NCBI GenBank assembly: GCA_965223985.1
Contig: OZ245030.1
Span: 1,674,001-1,738,000, forward strand
Length of the DNA stretch: 64,000 bases
Direction: 5' to 3'
From: JAPPKS01 sp963667895
GTDB taxonomy: Bacteria > Poribacteria > WGA-4E > PCPOR2b
Shown: piece after piece, positions 37,078-45,052 of the stretch
Numbering within the stretch: the stretch's first letter is position 1
How the letters are laid out: each line of letters opens with the position of its first letter
Program-made: the position numbers and the translations under genes
The notes under the pieces: generated by a model
Seen by the model: the letters and a program-made list of their open reading frames with translations, nothing else
Database searches by the model: none
What the model was told of the DNA's origin: nothing

Positions 37078-39000
37078 GTGAATCAAGCCTCCACTATCGA
37101 AAACAGCAAGGCAAGTGGTGTTTCCCTGAGAGCGCTGTTGATTGGCCTTTTGGTGATGACAATCAACGCCTATTGGATTTCGGTCAACGACCTCGTCATA
37201 GGGCCAGCGCACAACTATATGTCGCTGTTCAGTAACGCCGTTTTTAGCCTCTTTGTGCTGATTCTCGCCAATCTCCTTGTGAAGAAACTCTTACCGAGAT
37301 TCGCTATCAGTGCCTCCGATCTATTGGTCATCTATATCATGGTTGTCATGGTGACAACCGTGTCTGGACACCGAATGACCCGGCTGCTAGGGATTCTAGT
37401 CCACCCCTTCTGGTTCGCCACACCGGAGAATGATTGGCGGAATCTTTTCTGGAGACATATTCCTGAATGGTTCACGGTCGGGGACAAAACCGCCCTGACT
37501 GGCTTTTTTCTCGGCGAGTCCTCCTTCTTCACCCGGCAGCACATCAAGGCTTGGCTTGGGCCAATGCTCTATTGGTCGGCTTTTATTTTTGTCGTCTACT
37601 TCGTCCTCATTTGCGTGAACACGATTGTCCAAAAACAGTTCACGGAGCATGAAAGACTCACGTATCCGATTACCTGGCTGCCGTTGGAGATGGGGCGAGA
37701 TACATCCACTTTCTTAAAGAATAAGTTAATGTGGATGGGCTTTGGCATTGCAGGCGGTATTAGTCTTCTCAATGGTTTGCACACCTTTTACCCGTTCGTT
37801 CCTGCTATCCCTGTAGGGTGGCAGCGGCTAGCCTTCGAGGATAAACCGTGGATTTACATGGGTGGGACACTGGTATCCTTCCAACCGTTCGTCATCGGCC
37901 TCGCCTTTTTCATGCCGCTAGACCTCACCTTTTCCGCATGGTTCTTCTACCTCTTAAAAAAAATGACGCAAGTCTTGATGGGGGTTACGGGATGGCACAC
38001 GCTTTACTTCGACGAACAAGCACAAGGGGCATGGGTCGGATTGGGCATCCTTGCCCTCTGGGTCGGCCGCAGACACCTCAGGTGGGTGTTTACGCAGGCT
38101 GTCACGGGCAAGCCGGCGATAGATGACTCCAGAGCGCCGATGCGGTATCGAACCGCTTGTTGGGGCATCATGGCAGGATTGCTCGTTCTAATCTGGTTTG
38201 CCTATAAAGCCGGTCTTTCACTTTGGGTCCTTCTGCTTTTTTGCGGCATATACGGTTGTGGCGCCATTGGTGTGACGAAAATCAGGAGCGGCTTGGGCTT
38301 ACCTGTACATGAGATGCTATGGATCGATCCCGCCCGGACGATGGTGACAGCAATGGGAACTCGGGTATTTGCCCCGCGAAACTTGACCGTTCTCTCCTTC
38401 TTCTATTGGTTGAATCGAGAACAGGTTGCCCATCCAATGCCCAATCAACTCGAAGCCTTTCGAATCGGTGAACAGTCCAATATTGATAATCGAAAACTGT
38501 TGCAGGTGATAATTCTAACCCTTGCTGTTGGGATACCGGTGACCTTTGTGATATACCTCAGCTATCTGTATGAACTGGGTGCCGTCAGCTCAGGGTCGTA
38601 CATCTTGGGGATAGGGAGGGAAAGCTTTACCTGGCGACTTCAACCATGGTTAAGTTATCCAATGGCGCATGACTACTTTACGATGAGCGCGATGGGGCTC
38701 GGTTTTGGTATCACGGGTTTTCTGTTAGCTATGAAGATGCGATTTCTCTGGTGGCCGTTTCACCCGGTCGGCTACGTATTGGGGGTAAGTCCGGGGGAGA
38801 TGGTCTATATTTGGGTGCCTGTTCTTGTCAGTTGGGCGCTCAAGTACACCATCCTCCGCTATGGAGGGTTGAAAGCTTATCGCAGAGCCATCCCGTTTTT
38901 TGCCGGCTTGATACTGGGAGACTACACCATGGGCTGCATTTGGAGCATTATCAGCGCGGTATTCAAAATAAACACGTACAACATGGCATGGCACGGCTAA
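37078..39000 (+). CDS. Polytopic membrane protein, DUF6785/DUF6784-like, paralogue 2
   Basis: 640 residues, GTG start with GGGTGA 4 nt upstream, about a dozen helices. It shares with the other two paralogues FWFATPENDWRNLFWRHIPE, ERLTYPITWLPLEM, MPLDLTFSAWFFYLLKKMTQ, IRSGLGLPVHEMLWIDP, VAHPMPNQLEAFRIGEQ and LWWPFHPVGYVLGVSPGE / LRYGGLKAYRRAIPFFAGLI. Identity to paralogue 1 looks moderate over the full length. Function unknown. The position after a TolB-like gene has no obvious meaning, since the gap is 264 bp. Confidence 0.75.
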   Translation: MNQASTIENSKASGVSLRALLIGLLVMTINAYWISVNDLVIGPAHNYMSLFSNAVFSLFVLILANLLVKKLLPRFAISASDLLVIYIMVVMVTTVSGHRMTRLLGILVHPFWFATPENDWRNLFWRHIPEWFTVGDKTALTGFFLGESSFFTRQHIKAWLGPMLYWSAFIFVVYFVLICVNTIVQKQFTEHERLTYPITWLPLEMGRDTSTFLKNKLMWMGFGIAGGISLLNGLHTFYPFVPAIPVGWQRLAFEDKPWIYMGGTLVSFQPFVIGLAFFMPLDLTFSAWFFYLLKKMTQVLMGVTGWHTLYFDEQAQGAWVGLGILALWVGRRHLRWVFTQAVTGKPAIDDSRAPMRYRTACWGIMAGLLVLIWFAYKAGLSLWVLLLFCGIYGCGAIGVTKIRSGLGLPVHEMLWIDPARTMVTAMGTRVFAPRNLTVLSFFYWLNREQVAHPMPNQLEAFRIGEQSNIDNRKLLQVIILTLAVGIPVTFVIYLSYLYELGAVSSGSYILGIGRESFTWRLQPWLSYPMAHDYFTMSAMGLGFGITGFLLAMKMRFLWWPFHPVGYVLGVSPGEMVYIWVPVLVSWALKYTILRYGGLKAYRRAIPFFAGLILGDYTMGCIWSIISAVFKINTYNMAWHG

Positions 39001-39080
39001 TAAGTCAGACATGCGCGGGTGTGCAGTGGGCAACTAGAGCACGCAGCAGAAGTAGTAGAACAGTTCGTCAGAAAAAGAGT

Positions 39081-39100
39081 GTCGGGTTTGAAAACCCGAC
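39081..39100. repeat. Short palindrome after membrane paralogue 2
   Basis: GTCGGGTTT-GA-AAACCCGAC, a 9-bp stem with a 2-nt centre, followed by CTAC. It lies between two convergent genes and may end transcripts on both sides, though no T-run follows. Confidence 0.5.
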
Positions 39101-39179
39101 CTACCGTCTCAAGATTTAAGTCAGGCTGTACCAGCGGCGCCATGGACCGATTTAGGATTGAAACTGTACTTGCCTGCGC

Positions 39180-40259
39180 TTAGACCGTTGGCAGTGCAGG
39201 CACGACATTCTTCGCCAGCAATTCCATTGAGCGCATCCACTTCGCTCTGTCATCCCAGTCATGTGCCATCATCAGGAGTGTGCCAAATCCACCGGTAACG
39301 TTCCACAAGGCATGGAGTTGGCGAATGCATTCGTCCACATCTCCGATGATGCAAAGGTGCTTTAAGACGTATTCCGGTGTCACCTCGTCATCGGGTATGT
39401 CCAAATCATGCTTCATCAAGTTCAACGCATTTCTCGACTTGATGACTGAGATGAGGTAGTCGAACGAGCGAGCGAATGCGCCATTCAGCACTTGGTTCCA
39501 GGCATCTTCGTTCGATTCGCCAACATAGATGCTACGCGCTACACGCCACATTGAGCGGTCAGGGGTCGGTCGGCCCGCTTCTTCAGCGCCGGCGCAGTAC
39601 GTTCGCCAGTGCTCAGCTACTGTAGTCGCAGCAGGTACGATATTCGTGCTCAGGGGCATATAGCCGCGCTGACCAGCCATACGGCACGCCATTGAGGCAC
39701 CCTGAGTCGCGCTCATCGCGATCGGTGGATGTGGTTTCTGATACGGTCTGAGCATTGCGCCTATTCCACGCTCGGGAATAGGGTTTTCGATTTTGATATG
39801 CCAAAATTGGCCTTTGAAGTCGAAGGGCGCTTCAGCTTGCCACAACTTGAGGATCATGTCAATTCCTTCAACCGTCATCAGCCCCTGCGTCTTTCGGTCC
39901 GGTAGGTTGAACAATTCCGAATCGGTCGCTATCCCGGTCTGACCAAAGCTACAATTTATACGTCCACGAGACAGATGGTCTAGGAGTGCGAGACGGGCGG
40001 CGACGTTGGCCGGATGATGGTGGGGAATAATCGATACGCCGGGGCCGAGGCGGATGTTCTTCGTGTGCGGCAGCACGTTGGCGATGAAGACATCGTTAGA
40101 TGGGATGGGTTCCCAGGCAATCGTGTGATGTTGACCGACCCAGGCCTCGGTAAATCCAAGCGTGTCGGCATGAACAACCAACTCGATGTCTTCTTCGAAA
40201 CATTGTGTACGGTCTTTCTCCGGCGGGTGTAATGGCATCATGAACAGTCCCAATTTCAT
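39180..40259 (-). CDS. LLM-class flavin-dependent oxidoreductase (luciferase-like monooxygenase)
   Basis: 359 residues. A bacterial-luciferase-like TIM barrel: MKLGLFMMPLHPPEKDRTQC start, LGFTEAWVGQHHT, NIRLGPGVSIIPHHHPANVA then RLALLDHLSRGR, WHIKIENPIPERGIG, PPIAMSATQGASMACRMAGQ, and a late VTGGFGTLLMMAHDW. These enzymes use reduced FMN or F420 to oxidise small organic molecules. The form is close to the alkanal-monooxygenase-like group, but the substrate is unknown. GGGGAGG lies upstream of the ATG. No partner gene is nearby. Confidence 0.88.
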   Translation of the reverse strand: MKLGLFMMPLHPPEKDRTQCFEEDIELVVHADTLGFTEAWVGQHHTIAWEPIPSNDVFIANVLPHTKNIRLGPGVSIIPHHHPANVAARLALLDHLSRGRINCSFGQTGIATDSELFNLPDRKTQGLMTVEGIDMILKLWQAEAPFDFKGQFWHIKIENPIPERGIGAMLRPYQKPHPPIAMSATQGASMACRMAGQRGYMPLSTNIVPAATTVAEHWRTYCAGAEEAGRPTPDRSMWRVARSIYVGESNEDAWNQVLNGAFARSFDYLISVIKSRNALNLMKHDLDIPDDEVTPEYVLKHLCIIGDVDECIRQLHALWNVTGGFGTLLMMAHDWDDRAKWMRSMELLAKNVVPALPTV

Positions 40260-40601
40260 CGTATGACCTCCCCTTCAAAACACGCTATTTCTCGCTGTTC
40301 CATAGCACTCAGTGGGCAATGGTATAATCATCATCCGAATAGTATCATAGCCCAACAGTAAGTATCAATCACAATAATCGAGAGTATTGCCTTATGGATA
40401 GATTTATGGTCAAATTTTGCTAACAGAAAAAAGGGAAGTAAATTGAATTCGATTTGGTAATCGGCAGCTCACTTGATGACCATTTGTCTATACGATTGTT
40501 AATCTGTAAACGGACAAAAGACGCGAACTTGTGCATTGCTTCGATTACTTCTTGTTGAAATCGTACCTCGTGGGTGATGTAGGTATTCACTGTGTCAATG
40601 G
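40260..40601. other. Intergenic region, nothing recognised
   Basis: About 340 bp of A/T-rich sequence without a supported gene, repeat or hairpin. The segmental duplication starts at its right edge. Confidence 0.4.
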
Positions 40602-40661
40602 CAAATTAGCAAATTGACGTAATAAAAGGTTTACGTCATGACTTTCGAACACCTGATACCG

Positions 40662-40943
40662 CTACGACTTTTTCCTCGTATTAAATTGGGCGATAAAGTC
40701 TAGATGGTTTTGCAGTATAGTCGCTAGCATCGCGTCTTGTTTGTCCAATCGTCGATTGATATCATCTATCCGTCGATCCATCTCTGATGCCCTCTGATCC
40801 ATGCGATTTTCTAACATTCTAGCTTGTGTCTGCACCTCCTTTTTTAGCCCTCTGCGCAAGTTCGCATTCGCTTTCCAACCCAGACCTACTATCACGATAA
40901 TAGTCCCCACCGTATGCAAGAAATCCATCAGATACACATCCAC
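40662..40943 (-). CDS. Small membrane-anchored coiled-coil protein, copy A
   Basis: 93 residues from a GTG start with GGGGG 5 nt upstream. One N-terminal membrane span (about 5-23: LMDFLHTVGTIIVIVGLGW) is followed by a charged coiled coil of about 60 residues (ARMLENRMDQRASEMDRRID, DINRRLDKQDAMLATILQNH). Two near-identical genes are at 50305-50586 and 54497-54778. The three copies differ by few residues, mainly at the C-terminus (NTRKKS here, RSRGKS in the others). No enzymatic domain. The form resembles short membrane-tethered coiled-coil proteins found near phage or mobile genes, but no family is certain. Confidence 0.75.
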   Translation of the reverse strand: MDVYLMDFLHTVGTIIVIVGLGWKANANLRRGLKKEVQTQARMLENRMDQRASEMDRRIDDINRRLDKQDAMLATILQNHLDFIAQFNTRKKS

Positions 40944-41024
40944 GGTTTTCCCCCTTTAGATTTGTCATTCACTCGCTGGTTTGTACTCATCGTAATCTTC
41001 TTGCGCTACTGCCTGTGTTAGCAT

Positions 41025-41340
41025 GGCGCAGGATTTCATTGTTTGCGCGTTGTGGTGTGGCATAAAGCCCCCTAAACACGTTGCACGTGTCGGTTCCTAT
41101 TGACGAAAATCACATAAATGGGAATAGACATCAATCGGGTTTCATAAAAACTTGTAAACCGAAGGAAGGTGCTTTGCCAGAAGTCTTATTAAGGTGTTAG
41201 CAGCGATTCGGGGGCGAAAAAAATGGAGTGCGAAAGTTAAATTTCCGCCAGCCCATACAAGTAAGGAATACATCCATGGACATGAAAATCTCATCATTAG
41301 CGAAAACAAAATTTTCGCACGCCTTTGGTGGGGTCTGATT
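41025..41340 (+). ncRNA. Decayed copy of the candidate structured RNA
   Basis: Homologous to 54989-55300. It keeps the GCCCCC (41067-41072) / GGGGGC (41210-41215) pairing and the ACACGT-TGC-ACGTGT hairpin, and has an improved GCGCA/TGCGC pair at 41026-41048. Several other helices have mismatches and the upstream promoter is lost. Likely inactive. Confidence 0.25.
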
Positions 41341-41347
41341 CTAAAGG

Positions 41348-41388
41348 TGAGTTCGTCGCTTCGGCGCTGAATCCTGCTTGTTTAACAG
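41348..41388 (-). pseudogene. Residual 3' end of a second HMA-domain gene
   Basis: Reads VKQAGFSAEATN on the minus strand, matching the last residues of the HMA protein at 55308-55673 (VKQAGFSAAATN). The stop codon TAA of the intact gene is TCA here. The rest of the gene is gone; a GTAGGTTGGG/repeat B cluster begins at 41393. Confidence 0.7.
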
Positions 41389-41392
41389 TTCC

Positions 41393-41487
41393 TGTAGGTT
41401 GGGTAGAGATCAACTGAGCGAATAGCGAAGGCGATAGTCTTTTCCGAAACCCAACGATCAACAGACCGGAGAGGGAGGGCGATAGTT
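41393..41487 (+). repeat. Repeat A/B composite
   Basis: TGTAGGTTGGGTAGA, then repeat B (41408-41438), AAACCCAAC, then a diverged repeat B (GATCAACAGACCGGAGAGG ... GCGATAGT, to 41487). The same order of repeat A end and repeat B is seen at 22312 and 26232. Confidence 0.75.
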
Positions 41488-41651
41488 TTGACCTGCGACA
41501 GCTCTGTCGGACAAGACTATCACGACTGCTTGATTGATTGTTTACACGAGCGGTTACTGCGATTACTAAGCTGCCCGCGCCGTAATTATGCTATGACAAC
41601 ATCTCACGCTCTCGGAAAGAAGTCAACTAATAAAATAAGGACGCCTTAGTA

Positions 41652-41972
41652 ATGATACTAGTATTGGCAGCTATCGGTGCAACCGTACTCATCTACTCTT
41701 GTATCTATCTAATTGTAAGCATTGTCACAAGGAGAAAACCCCTAAGTTACATTCTCGTCAAGAAACCGGGGAAGACCGATTGGGTATTTGAGACTCTACA
41801 TATTCTCATGCCTTCAATCGGTATTTCGTTTTTCCTATACTGGAAGGTAAAGATTCCCGAGGTAAGCCAATCGGGTTGGTATCAGATTATTTTTTTGTGT
41901 TTTTTAGTGCAATTGCTAATGAGTGTGACGTACTTTTGTTTGCTCATATACGCGCACTACAAAAACAGGTGA
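41652..41972 (+). CDS. Small hypothetical membrane protein
   Basis: 106 residues with three likely spans: LVLAAIGATVLIYSCIYLIV (about 3-22), ILMPSIGISFFLYWKV (about 51-66) and IIFLCFLVQLLMSVTYFCLL (about 78-97). No family recognised. AAGGAC stands 10 nt upstream of the ATG. It leads a run of small membrane-protein genes at 42092 and 42497. Confidence 0.5.
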   Translation: MILVLAAIGATVLIYSCIYLIVSIVTRRKPLSYILVKKPGKTDWVFETLHILMPSIGISFFLYWKVKIPEVSQSGWYQIIFLCFLVQLLMSVTYFCLLIYAHYKNR

Positions 41973-42091
41973 CGAATCATGACACGATGGGAGAGCAATT
42001 ATGTAATGAGTGTCTTTATAGTCACCGTCCCTGTAATGCTCATTTCGGGCTATAAAAATGAGTAAAAACTGCAAATGGAGGACAATTCACT

Positions 42092-42469
42092 ATGACATTT
42101 CGCTCACTAGCAGCGCTCAAGATTCTCGTTTGCGCAGCGGGAGGCGCGGCTTTCCTCCCGTCGTTCATGTGGCTAGGCGGCGTTATCTTGCCATCGGACG
42201 ACAAGGTCGGCGTTAAAGACATACCTGCCCTTGCTAGTATGGGTGTGGTTTACGGTCTAGTTAATGGCATCCTGTGGGCCTACAGACATAAGATGGAGCA
42301 GAATAGAATGGTGCGGGTATTCTCTGCTATCGGCTTCGTGCTAGGCGGAGCGTACGGCTTTATCTATGGAATTTCGATCGACTATAACCTCATAATTAAC
42401 AGTGCGGGAGTGGTTTTCTTTATCTGCATCCCCATTGCATTACTCACCTGGCGGAATAGAAAAGAGTAA
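42092..42469 (+). CDS. Small hypothetical membrane protein, tandem paralogue 1
   Basis: 125 residues, about four helices (ILVCAAGGAAFLPSFMWLGG, IPALASMGVVYGLVNGILWA, VFSAIGFVLGGAYGFIYGIS, AGVVFFICIPIALLTW). TGGAGG precedes the ATG. The next gene (42497) is a clear paralogue sharing the opening LKxLxCxxGGA, the IPALAS motif, WAYR and the GFxLGGxxGFI helix. Function unknown. Confidence 0.6.
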   Translation: MTFRSLAALKILVCAAGGAAFLPSFMWLGGVILPSDDKVGVKDIPALASMGVVYGLVNGILWAYRHKMEQNRMVRVFSAIGFVLGGAYGFIYGISIDYNLIINSAGVVFFICIPIALLTWRNRKE

Positions 42470-42496
42470 AACCCGCAAAAAGGAGGATTAATCAAA

Positions 42497-42886
42497 ATGA
42501 ACCCTCGCAGATTAGTAACACTCAAGCTCCTCACTTGCATATTTGGCGGCGCCGTTTTAACGCCGGCGCTATTGTGAGCGCTCCCATTGATCGTTCCGTC
42601 GAGCGACAGAGTTCCGGGTAGTGCCATCCCTGCCCTAGCAAGTATCGGCGCAGTGTATGGCGGTTTTTGCGGCATACTATGGGCATACAGACCACCGATG
42701 GACAACAATAGAGTCGCGCAGGTGTTATATACGGTTGGGTTCATGCTTGGCGGGGTTTTCGGCTTTATCTCTGGGATTGTTACATCGGACGGCAACGACA
42801 CATTATTGCCTGGGCTCATGGGGATGTTTATCGGCTCCGCCGCGGTTCTTATTGCGCCACAATTAAGCAAGAATCTGAACAATTGA
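42497..42886 (+). pseudogene. Tandem paralogue 2 with in-frame TGA at a Trp position
   Basis: AGGAGG stands 10 nt before ATG 42497 and the frame matches paralogue 1 from the first codon (MNPRRLVTLKLLTCIFGGAV). Codon 27 (42575-42577) is TGA where paralogue 1 has Trp (PSFMWLGGV against PALL*ALPL). The frame stays open for about 102 more codons (IVPSSDRVPGSAIPALAS ... LSKNLNN). One TGG-to-TGA change explains it. Restart at TTG 42587 is possible but would lose the first helix. No SECIS-like hairpin is evident after this TGA. Confidence 0.75.
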
Positions 42887-43005
42887 CAATGAATACATGA
42901 CCCCCACGAAGATAGCGTTCCGCTGCGCTATATTTCTATAAGTCTATGATTCTTGGAATGTGGAAAGCAAGATTTAATCAAGAGGTCAGTGGCGTATCGG
43001 CTAAC

Positions 43006-43737
43006 TTACTCCTCCTCTGCCTTATCAATAATCTCCTTTGAATCTTCAATTAAACGTGACACGAGCGCGTCTGGCAAAACGACCCTACCACTAGTGTTTC
43101 CACGAGCTGTAAATTTGATTTCGTCCTCCAATAGAATCGCAGCTTCCTTATCTTTGAGAAACGCCCTTGCAAGAACAACCGCCAACTCAAGCGGAATGTC
43201 AACGCCTATAAGAGGCAAGTCACCTTGTGGGTAGCCAAAAATTACTTTGCCATCTTCAAGCTCTTTCTTGCCTTCTTGTGCGCCAATCAGGTAGTACCCG
43301 CCATGCGGATAGTTAGCGTAGTAGTAATCCGTCGGGTAAGAGACGTTTGACAAAAACAGCATGACTCTTTCACCCAATTCAAACTCAGGTTCGGAACTTA
43401 CAGACATGGACACCAATTCACCGGTGCGCTCGTTAACACCGTGGCCCCCTTGAATCATGAACTTTATGTAATGCTTGCCGGCATTGGTCTCTCCTTTAAT
43501 CAATGTTTCAACTCTAACGACAACGTCAGTGGTAATCCCGTGGTAGCCCTCATGATCATCCTCACGCCATACTCCATCGAGGTTAGCAACAGTACCGAAG
43601 ACAACCAATTCGCTTTTTTCAACCATCCTTAGTAACGAATAATCATCTAAATCCTCGGAAAGCATTGAGCATGCGATTGACAAAGCCGGAGTAAACAATA
43701 CTATCACGACCAGCAGCGATGCAACAACGCATTTCAT
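43006..43737 (-). CDS. Exported hypothetical protein
   Basis: 243 residues. Signal peptide MKCVVASLLVVIVLFTPALS, mature start IACSMLSEDLDDY. The central beta-rich part (VVFGTVANLDGVW, TDVVVRVETLIKGETN, GERVMLFLSNVSYPTDYYYA) resembles secreted proteins that start with a short VxGxV strand and carry an LxKG repeat, similar to domains in CARDB-less secreted proteins, but I cannot assign a family. The C-terminus is acidic and helical. The gene is convergent with the small membrane-protein genes. Confidence 0.55.
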   Translation of the reverse strand: MKCVVASLLVVIVLFTPALSIACSMLSEDLDDYSLLRMVEKSELVVFGTVANLDGVWREDDHEGYHGITTDVVVRVETLIKGETNAGKHYIKFMIQGGHGVNERTGELVSMSVSSEPEFELGERVMLFLSNVSYPTDYYYANYPHGGYYLIGAQEGKKELEDGKVIFGYPQGDLPLIGVDIPLELAVVLARAFLKDKEAAILLEDEIKFTARGNTSGRVVLPDALVSRLIEDSKEIIDKAEEE

Positions 43738-43835
43738 TTTATTCTCCCCCGTTGAAAACTTTAACTATAGCCTCTGAGGAGAACGACATTTTCAACATTT
43801 CCAAATCTCTTGAATTCTTGAAACCCAGAATAACG

Positions 43836-44117
43836 CTATCGGTAAACCTTGCTGCGGTGTCCAATCTTTTCTACAACGACCAGTCGTTGTTCTTCCTCAA
43901 TTCGATAAACTACTCTGTAATCTCGCCGAACAGTAAGCCGATACTTGCCCCTCAATGGTCCCTTGAGAGGTTTGCCTAAATACGGATCCTGTGCTAAACG
44001 GTCAATCGTCTGGATAATTTTCTGTACGATGTCATTGTCAATTCGCTTCTCAAGACCGCGCTTCGCCTGTCTCTCTATTGCAACCTTATATCGAACTCCC
44101 GCTTGACCTCCTCCCAC
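43836..44117 (-). CDS. RelE/ParE-family toxin of a type II toxin-antitoxin pair
   Basis: 93 residues from GTG 44117 (GAGGTG 5 nt upstream). Layout is RelE/ParE-like: VAIERQAKRGLEKRIDNDIV, RLAQDPYLGKPLKGPLRGKY then RLTVRRDYRVVYRIEEEQRL and IGHRSKVYR. The basic residues of the RelE active site (Arg in YRLxxxxDYRVVY, C-terminal Arg/Tyr in GHRSKVY) are present, so it may cleave ribosome-bound mRNA. It overlaps the antitoxin gene by 43 nt, which implies coupled translation. Confidence 0.88.
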   Translation of the reverse strand: MGGGQAGVRYKVAIERQAKRGLEKRIDNDIVQKIIQTIDRLAQDPYLGKPLKGPLRGKYRLTVRRDYRVVYRIEEEQRLVVVEKIGHRSKVYR

Positions 44118-44656
44118 GGAATCACCTCATCGGCTTCAATTTTCCGCTTGGATTCAGTGAGAATTTGAGCCTTATCAGCGTCCGCTAGTTCTTCCGCAGT
44201 CGCCTTCCACGACTCAATATCAATCTCCAACAGAGAGCTGTAATAGTGAGCCATCGAATCAAGCGTGACCTCCGCATCGCCCTGATCTGTGGGAGTTAGC
44301 TCGCCTCTGGCTTCTATCCACGGCGGTTCAGAGTGAGAAAGTCTAACTAGCCAGTACGCCGGTTTGTCTCCGTAGTGTTCGAGTACCATATCAACAGTCG
44401 CTTTTTGCTCCTCGTCCAACTTTCCAGATTCCCCATCGGCTATGCCAGAGATATAATACTGTCCGCGATGGTATTCAAACAAATCTCTCACAACAGGACC
44501 GTTTGACCACGCCTCAACCTTTTCATCAAACAGTGGTTTCTCGTCCCAAACTAGCGACCACGCCTGCGCATAATACACCAGCTTCTGCAATTTCAGGGTG
44601 GTCATCTCGCCCTGCTTTTCCAAGATGTACGCCGCAACATCAAACACACTAGCCAT
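44075..44656 (-). CDS. Panacea-domain (DUF4065) antitoxin
   Basis: About 193 residues from ATG 44656 (AAGGAG 7 nt upstream). The first ~120 residues form a Panacea/DUF4065 (GepA/SocA-like) domain: FDVAAYILEKQGEMTTLKLQ then KLVYYAQAWSL, VEAWSNGPVVRDLFEYHRGQ. Panacea domains act as adaptable antitoxins with many toxin families. The C-terminal ~50 residues (ESWKATAEELADADKAQILT) probably bind the toxin. The toxin gene overlaps its end. By analogy the antitoxin may repress its own promoter. Confidence 0.88.
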   Translation of the reverse strand: MASVFDVAAYILEKQGEMTTLKLQKLVYYAQAWSLVWDEKPLFDEKVEAWSNGPVVRDLFEYHRGQYYISGIADGESGKLDEEQKATVDMVLEHYGDKPAYWLVRLSHSEPPWIEARGELTPTDQGDAEVTLDSMAHYYSSLLEIDIESWKATAEELADADKAQILTESKRKIEADEVIPWEEVKREFDIRLQ

Positions 44657-44901
44657 TGTCCTGCTCCTTTCCGGCATCTATCTTACCAAACCTCGTGCTG
44701 CACTGTCAACCCGTTTTGCAGCCTACCACGATTCCTCCGCAGCATCTTAACATTCCACGCCGTGCATTCACGCCCCCACCAGCGCGATTCCCGTCTCAAA
44801 AGACTGACCCTTAAGGCGGACAATCGTTAATCTCTACAAAGTGAGACAAGTGCGGGAATCGAGGATTTGATGAGGAATATCTATTGGATTTCTATCAATG
44901 T
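44657..44901. other. Divergent intergenic region
   Basis: About 245 bp between the antitoxin start and the repeat hairpin; with the next 150 bp it must hold the promoter of the toxin-antitoxin operon on the minus strand. I could not place a convincing minus-strand promoter. Confidence 0.35.
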
Positions 44902-44959
44902 AAGGAGCGAATAGCGGCTGCGATAGAAAATCTTGGTCGCTATTCGCTTCCTTGATCCC
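44902..44959. repeat. Repeat B inverted pair (hairpin)
   Basis: AAGGAGCGAATAGCG faces CGCTATTCGCTTCCTT, ending TGATCCC. It is located directly before the promoter of the helicase fusion gene. Confidence 0.75.
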
Positions 44960-44971
44960 GAGGGAACGAAG

Positions 44972-45000
44972 TTGACAGTGCAACGTCCTTCTGCTAGAAT
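44972..45000 (+). promoter_or_regulatory. Near-consensus sigma-70 promoter of the RecQ-UvrD fusion gene
   Basis: TTGACA at 44972-44977, 17-nt spacer, TAGAAT at 44995-45000 (11 of 12 positions). The expected transcript starts near 45007, about 45 nt before the GTG start. Confidence 0.7.
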
Positions 45001-45052
45001 ATGACACACTTGAACGGATTAAAATCGCTGGGCGCTGGGTAAACGTTGTGCC

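Larger units (their letters stand above)
40602..41392. repeat. Segmental duplication, copy A
   Basis: About 790 bp homologous to 54435-55348 in the same orientation. Shared blocks are an ATTAGCxAATTGAC lead, the small coiled-coil gene, a structured non-coding part, and the last codons of a heavy-metal-binding gene. Copy A lacks about 90 bp around the promoter seen in copy B, and it is cut on the right by a GTAGGTTGGG element at 41393. Confidence 0.85.

Noticed and set aside
42575..42577. General recoding of TGA as Trp in this organism
   Set aside because: Many well-supported genes end at TGA (for example guaA at 28240), so genome-wide reassignment is not likely.
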